From: CAVWGP01 sp963754645
Lineage (GTDB): Bacteria; Pseudomonadota; Alphaproteobacteria; Bin65
Reading direction: 5' to 3'
Assembly: GCA_963754645.1 (NCBI GenBank)
Contig: CAVWGP010000011.1
Location: 682,001-746,000 of the forward strand
DNA: 64,000 nucleotides
Made by a program: the position numbers and the translations under genes. Below the pieces are notes generated by a model, which searched no databases, was not told the origin of the DNA, and was given only the letters and a program-made list of their open reading frames with translations. Shown one piece after another: positions 35,960-44,581 of the stretch. How positions within the stretch are numbered: the stretch's first letter is position 1; every line of letters begins with the position of its first letter.

Positions 35960-36592
35960 TTACGGCCTGATCCATTCGCGGAGATTGGCGCGAACCTCGC
36001 CATCGAGCTGCTTCAGCGCAGCGGCGATGATCTCGTCGGAGAGAAGCTGCAATTCCTGCGTCCGCTCGCGTTCGCGATCCCGGAAATCGTCCATCAAGTA
36101 GCGCGCGTGGGTCGCGCGGGCCACGGTGCGCGCGCGTACCCGGCCGGCGTCGTCGCGAATTTGCAGTTCGAGTTCGAGCGCGCCGTCGTAGCGTTCGATC
36201 GGCTGGCGCCGGAACCAATCGCGAATCGTATCGACCTTGGGTTTGAGCGGCGTCGCGGTCACGCTGGCGTCGCGGATGATGACGACGGCGATCCATTGCC
36301 GGCCGACGGCGGTGACGTGTGTTTTGGCCCAGGCATCGAGCGCGGTCAGCGGCGAGAACGGCACGCTGCGCTCGATATGGGCGCGGTCGGCCGGCGGCGC
36401 GTAGGCCGGCACCACCTGAATTTCGGCGACGTTCAAATTGAACTGCGGCAACTCGGCCGGCGGCGCACTCTTGCTTTCCGCCCGGGCGCCGATCGACAGG
36501 CCGGCAACCGGCAGGGCGGCGCCGAGGAGCATGGCCGCGACAAGCGCGACACGCCGGCTAAGCTTCGGCAAAAAGAGCATCGAGATTGGCAT
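35960..36592 (-). CDS. Secreted protein of unknown function
   Basis: I do not recognise this family. The product of about 210 residues has an N-terminal export signal (LSRRVALVAAMLLGAALPVAGLS) and one compact domain with SPLTALDAWAKTHVTAVGRQWIAVVIIRDASV and ALELELQIRDDAGRVRAR, ending in an arginine-rich helical stretch. It begins inside the 3' end of hslO (ATG choices at 36592 or 36580; neither has a clear ribosome site), so it is translated as the last gene of the argD-argF-hslO run. Confidence 0.7.
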   Translation of the reverse strand: MPISMLFLPKLSRRVALVAAMLLGAALPVAGLSIGARAESKSAPPAELPQFNLNVAEIQVVPAYAPPADRAHIERSVPFSPLTALDAWAKTHVTAVGRQWIAVVIIRDASVTATPLKPKVDTIRDWFRRQPIERYDGALELELQIRDDAGRVRARTVARATHARYLMDDFRDRERERTQELQLLSDEIIAAALKQLDGEVRANLREWIRP

Positions 36593-37526
36593 CGTCGAAT
36601 TGCTCATGTCGGTTGCAGAATTGGCAGGTAACGACAACGCGGCCGTCGATCTTCATGTCGTCGAGTTCCGCCCTAGGCAACATACGGAGGGTGGCCGCGG
36701 CACGTTCCCGCGAGCAGCGGCAGCGATCGGTTAACGGCCGCTTGCGAAATAGCCTTACGCCATCTTCATTAAACAGGCGGTAGAGCAGCCGCTCGGGGCG
36801 GTGAATCGCGTCCGCGAGCTCCGATTCCTTGACCGTGCTGATCGAAGCGGCAACGCGGCGCCAGCCATCCTCGCGGTCTTCGTCGGCGAGCGGCGCCATG
36901 CTCCAGGCGGCTTCACGTTCGCTGTGCGACCGTGGCAAGCGCTGAACCGCGATCCCGCCCGATCGCCAGCCGGCGGCGCCACGCTCGAACGCCAGATGAA
37001 TGACGCTGTCGATCTGCTCGGACTGGCGGAAATAATGCTGCGCGCAAGCGGCCAAGGTCGCGCCGGTCAGCTCGACAATGCCTTGATAGCGCTCGGTGTT
37101 GCCGCCTTGGTCGACCGTGAACGCGAGATGCCCGGCGCCGAGCAGGCGCGGCACGGGGTTCGACGGCGATTTATCCGACAGTGCTGCATATCTATTTCGG
37201 TCGACGCTGGCATAGCCGCGCAGATGGCCTTCCGCCGTCACATCCGCAACCAATAGGCGCACCGGCCCGTCGCCCTGCGCCTGCAGGGTGAACACGCCGT
37301 CATATTTGATCGAGCCCGCGAGCACGGCGGCGAGCGTCACGGTTTCCCCCAGCAGCCGCGCCACCGGCTCGGGATAATCGTGACGCGCCAAGATCGCGTC
37401 GATGGCGGGCCCGAGGCACACCAGCCGGCCGCGCACGTCGATGTTTTCGATCAAGAAGGGATGGAGCCCGTCGTTCCGGGCCGCCGGCGCAGGCTCAAAT
37501 GCGGCCGCGCCAGGCATCGCCGTCAT
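36558..37526 (-). CDS. hslO: Redox-regulated chaperone Hsp33
   Basis: Hsp33 is a holdase switched on by oxidation of a zinc-bound cysteine centre. The 322-residue protein has the N-terminal ALAGSIKYDGVFTLQAQGDGP region and, near the C terminus, the CxC and CxxC pairs (Cys269/271 in DRCRCSRE, Cys301/304 in VTCQFCNRHEQF). The ATG at 37524-37526 overlaps the argF stop by four bases; a longer upstream frame is not supported. argF-hslO is a common alphaproteobacterial pair. Confidence 0.94.
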   Translation of the reverse strand: MTAMPGAAAFEPAPAARNDGLHPFLIENIDVRGRLVCLGPAIDAILARHDYPEPVARLLGETVTLAAVLAGSIKYDGVFTLQAQGDGPVRLLVADVTAEGHLRGYASVDRNRYAALSDKSPSNPVPRLLGAGHLAFTVDQGGNTERYQGIVELTGATLAACAQHYFRQSEQIDSVIHLAFERGAAGWRSGGIAVQRLPRSHSEREAAWSMAPLADEDREDGWRRVAASISTVKESELADAIHRPERLLYRLFNEDGVRLFRKRPLTDRCRCSRERAAATLRMLPRAELDDMKIDGRVVVTCQFCNRHEQFDDANLDALFAEA

Positions 37527-38467
37527 CGTCCCCAATCCTGCGCCTTGAGGCACCAAACCAAGATGCCTTTTTGCGCATGCAGGCGGTTTTCCGCCTCGTC
37601 CCAGACGACGGATTGCGGACCGTCGATGACCGACGCGGTCACTTCCTCGCCGCGATGGGCGGGCAGGCAATGCATGAAAATCGCGTTCGGCTTGGCCAAG
37701 GACATGACCCGATCGTCCACCTGATAGGGTCGCAAGCGATTGTGGTTATTCGTGGGCTGCTGTTCGCCCATCGAAACCCATACGTCGGTGATCACGCAAT
37801 CGGCGCCGCCCACCGCCTCATCGACCGCGTCGGTGACGTGAATTCTGGCGCCATGCGAGCGGGCCCAGGCGACAACGTCGGCGGGCGGCGGCAGTTCCTT
37901 CGGGCAGGCGAGCCGCAGCTCGAACTCGAATTGCACCGCCGCGTGAATCCAGGTGGTCGCCATATTGTTCCCGTCGCCGCACCAGGCGACGGTGCGGCCC
38001 TTGATCGGGCCGCGATGCTCCTCGAAGGTCATGACGTCGGCCATGAGCTGGCACGGATGGGTCCGGTCGGTGAGGCCGTTGATCACCGGCACCGTCGCCG
38101 CTTCTGCCAGTTCGCGGAGTTTGTCCTCCTTCGTGGTCCGGACCATGATGATGTCGACATAGCGCGAGAGAACGCGTGCCGTGTCGGCGATGGTTTCGCC
38201 GCGGCCGAGCTGGCTGTTGGCCCGATCGAGCAGCACCGCCTCGCCGCCGAGCTGCTTGATCCCGACCTCGAACGAGATCCGCGTCCGAGTCGACGGCTTC
38301 TCGAAGATCATGGCCAAGGTCTTGCCCGCCAGCGGCTTCGCCTCGCCGCCCGGCGGGCCGCCGCGCTTGTAGGCGACGGCCCAATCGAGCATGCGGCGAA
38401 GCTCGCCCGGCGCGATTCGGTCGAGATCGAGGAAATGCCGTCCGGCGATGCCGTTATCGCGCGGCAC
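37523..38467 (-). CDS. argF: Ornithine carbamoyltransferase
   Basis: ArgF makes citrulline from ornithine and carbamoyl phosphate. The 314-residue protein contains the carbamoyl-phosphate loop EKPSTRTRISFEVG, the NGLTDRTHPCQLMADVMTF segment, WCGDGNNMATTWIHAA and the ornithine-side HCLPAHRGEEV. It overlaps argD upstream by 14 bases and hslO downstream by four. Length and motifs are complete. Confidence 0.97.
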   Translation of the reverse strand: MPRDNGIAGRHFLDLDRIAPGELRRMLDWAVAYKRGGPPGGEAKPLAGKTLAMIFEKPSTRTRISFEVGIKQLGGEAVLLDRANSQLGRGETIADTARVLSRYVDIIMVRTTKEDKLRELAEAATVPVINGLTDRTHPCQLMADVMTFEEHRGPIKGRTVAWCGDGNNMATTWIHAAVQFEFELRLACPKELPPPADVVAWARSHGARIHVTDAVDEAVGGADCVITDVWVSMGEQQPTNNHNRLRPYQVDDRVMSLAKPNAIFMHCLPAHRGEEVTASVIDGPQSVVWDEAENRLHAQKGILVWCLKAQDWGR

Positions 38468-39691
38468 TGACCTTCTCCGCCGGTAGCTTCCAGGCCGCCG
38501 CCACGCGATCGATAATGGCGTCAGCCTCGGCGATATGGGCGTCTTCGACGATCAGCGGCGGCGCGATGCGCACGACGTTGTCGCCCGCCGAAATGGCGAG
38601 CAAACCCGCATCGCGCAATTTCGCCACCATGTCGCCGCACGGAACCGCATCGACGCAGCGCAGGCCGGTCATCAGGCCCAGGCCGCGGGCTTCGGTGAAG
38701 ATCGCCGGGATGCTTTTTTTGCACCGCGCCAAGCCGGGCAAGCAATTTCTTGCCCATCGCGGCAACACGGTCGAGAAAGCCCGGCGCCAGGATCACGTCC
38801 AGAACGGCATTGCCGACGGCCATGGCCAACGGATTGCCGCCGAAGGTCGAACCGTGGGTGCCGGTCGTCATGCCTTTCGCCGCGCGCGCCGTCGCCAGGC
38901 ACGCGCCCACCGGAAAGCCGCCGCCCAAGCCTTTCGCCGTCGCCATGATGTCCGGCGTCACGCCGTAGATTTCGTGCGCGTAGAATTTTCCCGAACGGCC
39001 GTTGCCGGTCTGCACTTCGTCGAACATGAGCAGCAGGCTGAACTCGTCGGCGATCTTGCGCAAGCCGGTGAAATAGCCCTCGGGCGCCAGCCGGTAACCG
39101 CCTTCGCCTTGCACCGGCTCGACAAGAATTCCCGCCGTGTCGGGGCGAATGGCGGCGCGCATTTCGTTAAGATTACCGAACGCGACATGATCGAAACCAT
39201 CGACCGCGGGCCCGAAGCCCTCGATATGCTTGGCCTGTCCGCCGGCGAAGATCGTCGTCAGCGTGCGGCCGTGAAACGCGTTCTGGGCGCAGATGATGCG
39301 GTATTTTTCGGGCGTGCCGTTCGCGTCGTGGAACTTGCGGATCATCTTGATGCCGCATTCCGTCGCTTCGGCGCCGGAATTTCCGAAAAAGACCGTGTCG
39401 GCAAAGGTGTTGTCCACCAGGCGTTGGGCGAGCTTTTCCTGGCCGGGAATGCGGTAGGTGTTCGAGCAGTGCCACAATTTATTGCGCTTGCTCGGTCAAG
39501 GCTTTCACGAGATGCGGGTGGCAATGGCCGAGCGCGGTGACGGCGATTCCGCTGCCGAAATCGAGATAGCGCTTGCCGCTGCTATCGAACAGGTAAACGC
39601 CCTCGCCGCGCTCGAAGGCGAGCGGGGCACGGGCGTAAGTCGGCATAACGGCCGGTGGAACCGGCGAAAGAGTCGTCGCGTCGGCGTTCAT
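38454..39691 (-). CDS. argD: Acetylornithine aminotransferase, frame broken twice
   Basis: ArgD is the PLP-dependent transaminase of arginine synthesis. Joined across frames it gives about 411 residues with YARAPLAFERGEGVYLFD, FFGNSGAEATECGIK, FHGRTLTTI, the FDEVQTGNGRSGKF loop and the PLP lysine in IMATAKGLGGGFPVGA. An extra base (T in coding sense, plus-strand 39481) lies between CAA and AAA and makes a stop just after TEQAQ. A second extra base lies in a seven-A run (plus-strand T7, 38714-38720). All catalytic parts survive, so this is either sequence error or a very recent break. It leads the argD-argF-hslO run. Confidence 0.9.
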
Positions 39692-40097
39692 AACAATCTC
39701 CGCTGAGAAACGCTTTCGCCCGAACTGACAATGCCGGTCACCGGCCCGTGGCCGGCGCCAAAACTAAGTCGGCGCGGAAAGCGTGGCAGTATCGGCCCCG
39801 TCTAAACCTTTGTCAATGCGGGGAAATCCTTGTCCAAGCCGGGTCGCAGGGGCCGATTCGGCCGGCGGGAACAAGGCTCCGTCCGCGGCACCGCATCGCT
39901 CGAGCACTGGGCCGAGGACACGATCCCCGGGGCGCGGCGAAGGCGGCGCTAAGCTCGCACGCGACGTCGCCGCACGAGCGCGACTTGCGCTGCGGTAGCA
40001 GTGCTTGCGGCGTGGGCAAGCAGATGCGGCGAAAACAGGGTCATGGCCGGGAAGATTCCAATCAAGCGCGCCTGGGTAGTCGAATTCGCGACCGGAA
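39692..40097. other. Intergenic region before argD; no gene seen
   Basis: About 400 bases separate argD from the ABC-2 permease gene, both on the minus strand. Short open frames occur on both strands, but none shows a family pattern, a ribosome site or normal codon bias. The part near 39690-39790 should hold the argD promoter; I could not place -35 and -10 boxes with confidence. Confidence 0.6.
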
Positions 40098-40940
40098 TCA
40101 AGCCTTGAGCTTATAGCCCCGGCGGAACATCGCGTGGCAAACTATCCAGAGCGCGGCGTTCACCCCGGCCACGACGATGGCGCCCGCCAGCAAAGAGCCG
40201 TCGGCCTGGCCGATGAAACCGGCGCGGAAACCGTCGATGCTATAGAACAGCGGATTGGCGCGCGCGATCGCGTTCCAAAATCCCGGCAGCCGATCGATCG
40301 AATAGAATGTGCCGGATAGGAATGCCGCCGGGGTCACAACGAAATTGGTCACCGCCGCGATGTGGTCGAATTTGTCGGACCAGATGCCGCCGATCAGGCC
40401 GAGCAGCGACAGCATCAGCGAACCCATGAAGGCGTGATAGGCGATCAAGCCCAGATCGGCGACGCCCATCGGCACGAACAACGACATGGCGAGAACGCAA
40501 ACCAGGCCGACGACGAGGCCGCGCGTGGCACCGGCCAATACGTAGCCGATCGTGAGTTCGCCGGGTCCGAGCGGCGCCATCAGCACATCGACGATATTGC
40601 CTTGTACCTTCGAGATCACCATCGACGACGAGGTGTTGGCGAAGGCGTTTTGCGCCAGCGCCATCATGACCAAGCCGGGCGCCAGGAACCGATCGAACGG
40701 GACGGCGCCGATGCTGCGCGCATCGCCGCCCAGCGCCAGCGAAAAAATCGCCAGGAACAAGAGCGTGGTCACGATCGGCGCCGCCAGCGTCTGCTGCCAC
40801 ACCGACGCGAAGCGCCGGACTTCCTTCAAATAAAGCGTCCACGTGCCGCGCACGTTGAGCGCGCCGATGTGGCGCGGTTTGAGCGGTTCGGCCGATAGCG
40901 GGCCGGGCGCCGCGCGCGCGGGAATTCGTACTTCGTTCAT
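40098..40940 (-). CDS. ABC-2 type transporter permease
   Basis: The 280-residue protein has six hydrophobic segments and the ABC-2 permease pattern: WTLYLKEVRRFASVWQQTLAAPIVTTLLFLAIFSLALG, FLAPGLVMMALAQNAFANTSSSM and the AFLSGTFYSIDRLPGFW-x-ARANPLFYSIDGFRAG segment of the YadH/NodJ group, which export polysaccharides, lipids or drugs. No ATPase gene adjoins it, so it must pair with one elsewhere. The start is ATG at 40938-40940 (MNEVRIPARA). It is divergent from tldD. Confidence 0.9.
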   Translation of the reverse strand: MNEVRIPARAAPGPLSAEPLKPRHIGALNVRGTWTLYLKEVRRFASVWQQTLAAPIVTTLLFLAIFSLALGGDARSIGAVPFDRFLAPGLVMMALAQNAFANTSSSMVISKVQGNIVDVLMAPLGPGELTIGYVLAGATRGLVVGLVCVLAMSLFVPMGVADLGLIAYHAFMGSLMLSLLGLIGGIWSDKFDHIAAVTNFVVTPAAFLSGTFYSIDRLPGFWNAIARANPLFYSIDGFRAGFIGQADGSLLAGAIVVAGVNAALWIVCHAMFRRGYKLKA

Positions 40941-41066
40941 GCCGGCTTTATGCGTCGGCGCAAGCCTTGCGGCAAGCCGGTGCCAACCGTTGCGGAAGGG
41001 TTGGATTTGCCGCCCCGGGACGGGCATAGTGCCGGCCCACGCAAGCCTTCGCGAACGGAGCACAGC

Positions 41067-42506
41067 ATGGCCGATCTCGCCCAAATCGAAGAATTGTTCT
41101 TCAAGCGCACGGGTCTCGACCGCGCCAAGATCGCCAGCCACGTGGGCGGCGCGCTGCGCAACGCCGACGATGGCGAACTGTTCTTCGAGCACGTGCAGCA
41201 CGAAAGCCTGGTGTTCGACGACGGCAAGCTGAAAAGCGCCAGCTTCAACCAATCGCAAGGATTCGGCCTGCGCGCCGTGTCGGGCGAAACCACCGGCTAC
41301 GCGCATGCCGCGGAAATCAGCGAAGCCGCCATCAAGCGCGCCGCCGAAACGGTCCGGACGGTCACAACGGGCCATGGCGGCACCTTGGCCCTGCCACCCG
41401 GCGGAACGAACCGAAGCCTCTATGGCGATTTCAATCCGCTGGAAGCGATGCCGTTTGAGGCGAAGCTCAAGCTGCTCGCCGAGATCGATGCCTATGCGCG
41501 CGGACGGGATCCGCGCGTCAAGCAGGTCAGCGCCGTGTTGGCCGGCGAATGGCAGGCGGTCGGCATCATGCGCGCCGATGGCCGGTTGAGCGGCGATATC
41601 CGGCCGCTGGTTCGCCTCAACGTGAGCGTCGTGGTCGAAAAGAACGGACGGATGGAAAGCGGCGGCCAAGGTGTCGGCGGGCGCGCCGCCTACGATGCCT
41701 GGGTACGGCCCGACGCGTGGAAAGCGCAAGTCGATGAAGCCTTGCGCCAGGCGCTGGTCAATCTCGATTCGGTCGGCGCGCCGGCCGGCGAAATGACCGT
41801 GGTGGTGGGGCCGGGCTGGCCCGGCGTCCTGCTGCACGAAGCCGTCGGCCACGGCCTCGAAGGCGATTTCAACCGCAAGAAAACTTCGGCCTTTGCCGGG
41901 TTGCTCGGCCAGCGCGTCGCCGCGCCGGGCGTGACCGTGGTCGACGAAGGGACGATGCCGGATCGCCGCGGCTCGATCACGATCGACGACGAAGGCACGC
42001 CGTCGGGCCGCACCGTGCTGATCGAGGACGGCATCCTCAAGGGCTATCTGCAAGATCGCTTGAATGCACGCCTGATGGGCGTCGCCCCCACCGGCAACGG
42101 ACGGCGCGAGAGCTTCGCGCACTCGCCGATGCCGCGCATGACCAACACCTACATGCTGGCGGGCGATAAGGCGCCGGAGGAAATCCTGCGCTCGGTCAAG
42201 CGCGGGTTATACGCGGTCAATTTCGGCGGCGGCCAGGTCGATATCACCAGCGGCAAATTCACCTTTTCTTGCACCGAGGCTTACAAGATCGAAGACGGCA
42301 GGATCGCGGCCCCGGTCAAAGGCGCGACGCTCATCGGCAACGGCCCCGACGTGCTGACCAAGGTGAGCATGATCGGCAATGACATGAAGCTCGATTCGGG
42401 CGTCGGCACCTGCGGCAAGGACGGGCAGAGCGTCCCGGTCGGCGTCGGCCAGCCGACAATGCGGATCGATGGCATTACCGTTGGCGGCACCGAAGCTGGC
42501 GCATAA
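41067..42506 (+). CDS. tldD: TldD/PmbA family metalloprotease, TldD subunit
   Basis: TldD and its partner TldE (PmbA) form a cytosolic protease that trims peptides such as microcin B17 precursors and unfolded chains. The 479-residue product has the TldD metal-site helix LLHEAVGHGLEGDFNRKK (His257 and His261), the GTMPDRRGSITIDDEGTPS loop and a C-terminal domain ending MRIDGITVGGTE. No pmbA is in the window. The ATG at 41067 follows CGGAG. Confidence 0.95.
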   Translation: MADLAQIEELFFKRTGLDRAKIASHVGGALRNADDGELFFEHVQHESLVFDDGKLKSASFNQSQGFGLRAVSGETTGYAHAAEISEAAIKRAAETVRTVTTGHGGTLALPPGGTNRSLYGDFNPLEAMPFEAKLKLLAEIDAYARGRDPRVKQVSAVLAGEWQAVGIMRADGRLSGDIRPLVRLNVSVVVEKNGRMESGGQGVGGRAAYDAWVRPDAWKAQVDEALRQALVNLDSVGAPAGEMTVVVGPGWPGVLLHEAVGHGLEGDFNRKKTSAFAGLLGQRVAAPGVTVVDEGTMPDRRGSITIDDEGTPSGRTVLIEDGILKGYLQDRLNARLMGVAPTGNGRRESFAHSPMPRMTNTYMLAGDKAPEEILRSVKRGLYAVNFGGGQVDITSGKFTFSCTEAYKIEDGRIAAPVKGATLIGNGPDVLTKVSMIGNDMKLDSGVGTCGKDGQSVPVGVGQPTMRIDGITVGGTEAGA

Positions 42507-42585
42507 TCGGCTAAATTGACTGTTTCTTCATGTTTTTCCGGCGAGGATGTTCCTTTACACGTAGGCTAGGCCGGAGCGCGGTGAC

Positions 42586-43419
42586 ATGGATCGAACGCCG
42601 AGCGAACGCAACGTGAAGCCTGAATCGCCGTGGAGCGAGCCGCCGGACAGCGATCGCAGCGGCGACCGGAAAGACGCGGGCGGGGCGCGGTTCAGCTCGT
42701 TCCAAATCGGTCTTGCCGTCGGTTTCCTGGCCGCCCTTGCCGCGCTGATCGGCTGGCTGTTCTCCGAGTACGGCGACCGCTTCGAATGGGCAAGCGATGG
42801 GCCGCGGCTTGGCGCAGCGCTGATCGTTCTCGTCATGGTCGCGGCCGGAATTGCACTCGGGCGCAGATCGGGTATCGGTTCCATGATTCGCATGGCGAGC
42901 GGCTGGCTCGCGATCGGCATCGTCGCCGTGCTGGCATATTCGTACCGGGCCGAATTGCGGCCGTTCTACGAAAGAGTGGTCGGCGAGCTCGATCCGAGCC
43001 GCCCGATCAATGTCGCCAGCAGCTCGCCGGGCAATGTGGGGCAAGACGACGGCCGGGCCTTCGCCATCCGCCAATCGGAAGACGGGCATTTTTACGCCGT
43101 CGGCCGCGTCAATGGCGCGGACACGCGGTTGCTGGTCGATACCGGCGCCACGGTCACGGTGCTCAGCGTGGCGCATGCCGAACGCGCCGGCATTTTTCCG
43201 TCGCGGGCGGAGTTCAATGTCCAGGTGCGGACCGCGAGCGGCTATGCCTGGGCCGCGCGCGTCAACATTCGCGAGCTTGAGTTCGGCGATGCGCGCCTTA
43301 ACGATATAGTGGCCCTCGTCATGCGAACGCCGGGCGATATTTCCGTGCTCGGCATGTCAACCTTGCAACGCTTCCGCGGCTACGACGTGCGCGACGGCGT
43401 GCTGACGATTCGCTGGTAG
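42586..43419 (+). CDS. Membrane-anchored retropepsin-like aspartic protease (TIGR02281 type)
   Basis: The 277-residue protein has a charged cytosolic N terminus, three hydrophobic segments between about residues 45 and 125, and a periplasmic retropepsin-like domain with the catalytic motif LLVDTGATVTVLS (Asp near 185) and LGMSTLQRFRGYDVRDGVLTIRW at the end. Members are predicted single-domain aspartic proteases that dimerise like retroviral protease; substrates are unknown. It lies 80 bases after tldD on the same strand and converges with the TAXI gene. Confidence 0.88.
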   Translation: MDRTPSERNVKPESPWSEPPDSDRSGDRKDAGGARFSSFQIGLAVGFLAALAALIGWLFSEYGDRFEWASDGPRLGAALIVLVMVAAGIALGRRSGIGSMIRMASGWLAIGIVAVLAYSYRAELRPFYERVVGELDPSRPINVASSSPGNVGQDDGRAFAIRQSEDGHFYAVGRVNGADTRLLVDTGATVTVLSVAHAERAGIFPSRAEFNVQVRTASGYAWAARVNIRELEFGDARLNDIVALVMRTPGDISVLGMSTLQRFRGYDVRDGVLTIRW

Positions 43420-43426
43420 CGCGCGC

Positions 43427-44581
43427 TTACCATTCCGTCACGACAGGGTCGAGGCCCGCCGCCGCCAGCGCACTGGCCCGCGCTTTCATCCAGCCCTTGG
43501 CGAACTCTTTCTCGTCGTCCGGCGCTTTGGCCTTGTAGGCGGTCCAGGCGGCGGCAAGCGCGTCCTGGCGCTTGATCAACCCCGCATTGTGGGCGTCGAA
43601 TTTGGCGCTCCATAGGCCTTTCTCGCGAAAATATTTAACCGCACCATCGTGCACCGGGATCACCCATTCGAACACCTGGCGCTTGATGTCCCAGCCGTTA
43701 TTGCCCGGCGCGCCGGATTTGTAGTCTTCGTAAGTTTCGACCATCGCCCGCGTCATGTTGTAGGCGAGTTCGACGTGGACGGAGCTGTAAGCCATCAGCA
43801 CGGGATAGGGATAGGACGCGCCTTCGACGCGCTTTTCGGCCGACATGTCGGCGCCCTCGCTGCCCCAGACCGGCACGAAAAACGGCGCCGCTTTCTTGAG
43901 CCGGGCCCAGCCGGCGTGATCGGCATGCGGCACGGCGGGGTAGACGATCTTGCGCGGCGAAGCCGCGATCTTGTAGCCCTGCCCGGAAATCGTCGAGGCA
44001 AAGGCGCAATCGACTTGGTTGTTGATGATTGCATCCATCGCCTGGCCGAAGCCGCCGAACTCCACCTTCGTCACGTCGTTCCAAGTCAGGTTCGCAAATC
44101 TCAGCAAGGCGGTGATGTTCTGGTTCAACGACGGTGCGCCGACCACCCAGGCGACGCGCTTGCCTTTGACGTCGTACATCGTTTTGATGCCTTGATCGCC
44201 GGCGCAAACGATGGTCAGGAGCTGATCGGAATTGTTCGTCAGCAGCGCGCGCACCGGCTGCGGTCCCCAATCCTTCGCGCCGAACTCATGCACGCCCTCT
44301 TGGGCAAGATAAGAACCGCCCACGCCGTTCGCTGAGAACGGCACCTTGCCGTCGCGCAGCAGCACGGTGCGCGAAACGTCGTTCTTGCCCGGCAGCACGC
44401 GGAGATTGACGCCGACCCGGTTCTTGAGCGCGTTGCCGATGGCGACCGCCTGATTGTAACCGCCGGAACCCACATCGTAGGCGGTCCACGACAGCGTTTC
44501 TGGCAGCTTGATGTTTTGCGCGGCGGCGGGCGTGGCGAGCAACGCGGCGGCCAACACGAGCGGCATGCGGAACGCGGTCAT
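43427..44581 (-). CDS. TAXI family TRAP transporter substrate-binding protein
   Basis: The 384-residue periplasmic protein has a signal peptide (FRMPLVLAAALLATPAAAQ) and the TAXI pattern: WTAYDVGSGGYNQAVAIGNALKNR, then LRVLPGKNDVSRTVLLRDG and a long alpha/beta body. It captures a carboxylate-type solute for the TRAP permease encoded next to it. Its ATG overlaps the permease stop by four bases. The frame remains open upstream across the permease gene, but only the segment from 44581 is a TAXI protein. Confidence 0.92.
   Translation of the reverse strand: MTAFRMPLVLAAALLATPAAAQNIKLPETLSWTAYDVGSGGYNQAVAIGNALKNRVGVNLRVLPGKNDVSRTVLLRDGKVPFSANGVGGSYLAQEGVHEFGAKDWGPQPVRALLTNNSDQLLTIVCAGDQGIKTMYDVKGKRVAWVVGAPSLNQNITALLRFANLTWNDVTKVEFGGFGQAMDAIINNQVDCAFASTISGQGYKIAASPRKIVYPAVPHADHAGWARLKKAAPFFVPVWGSEGADMSAEKRVEGASYPYPVLMAYSSVHVELAYNMTRAMVETYEDYKSGAPGNNGWDIKRQVFEWVIPVHDGAVKYFREKGLWSAKFDAHNAGLIKRQDALAAAWTAYKAKAPDDEKEFAKGWMKARASALAAAGLDPVVTEW

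Noticed and set aside
39748..40116. Short frames on both strands in the gap before argD
   Set aside because: No similarity, ribosome site or coding bias; reported as empty.
40941..42122. Upstream extension of the ABC-2 permease frame through tldD
   Set aside because: The extension is antisense to tldD and has no similarity; the permease fold starts at 40940.
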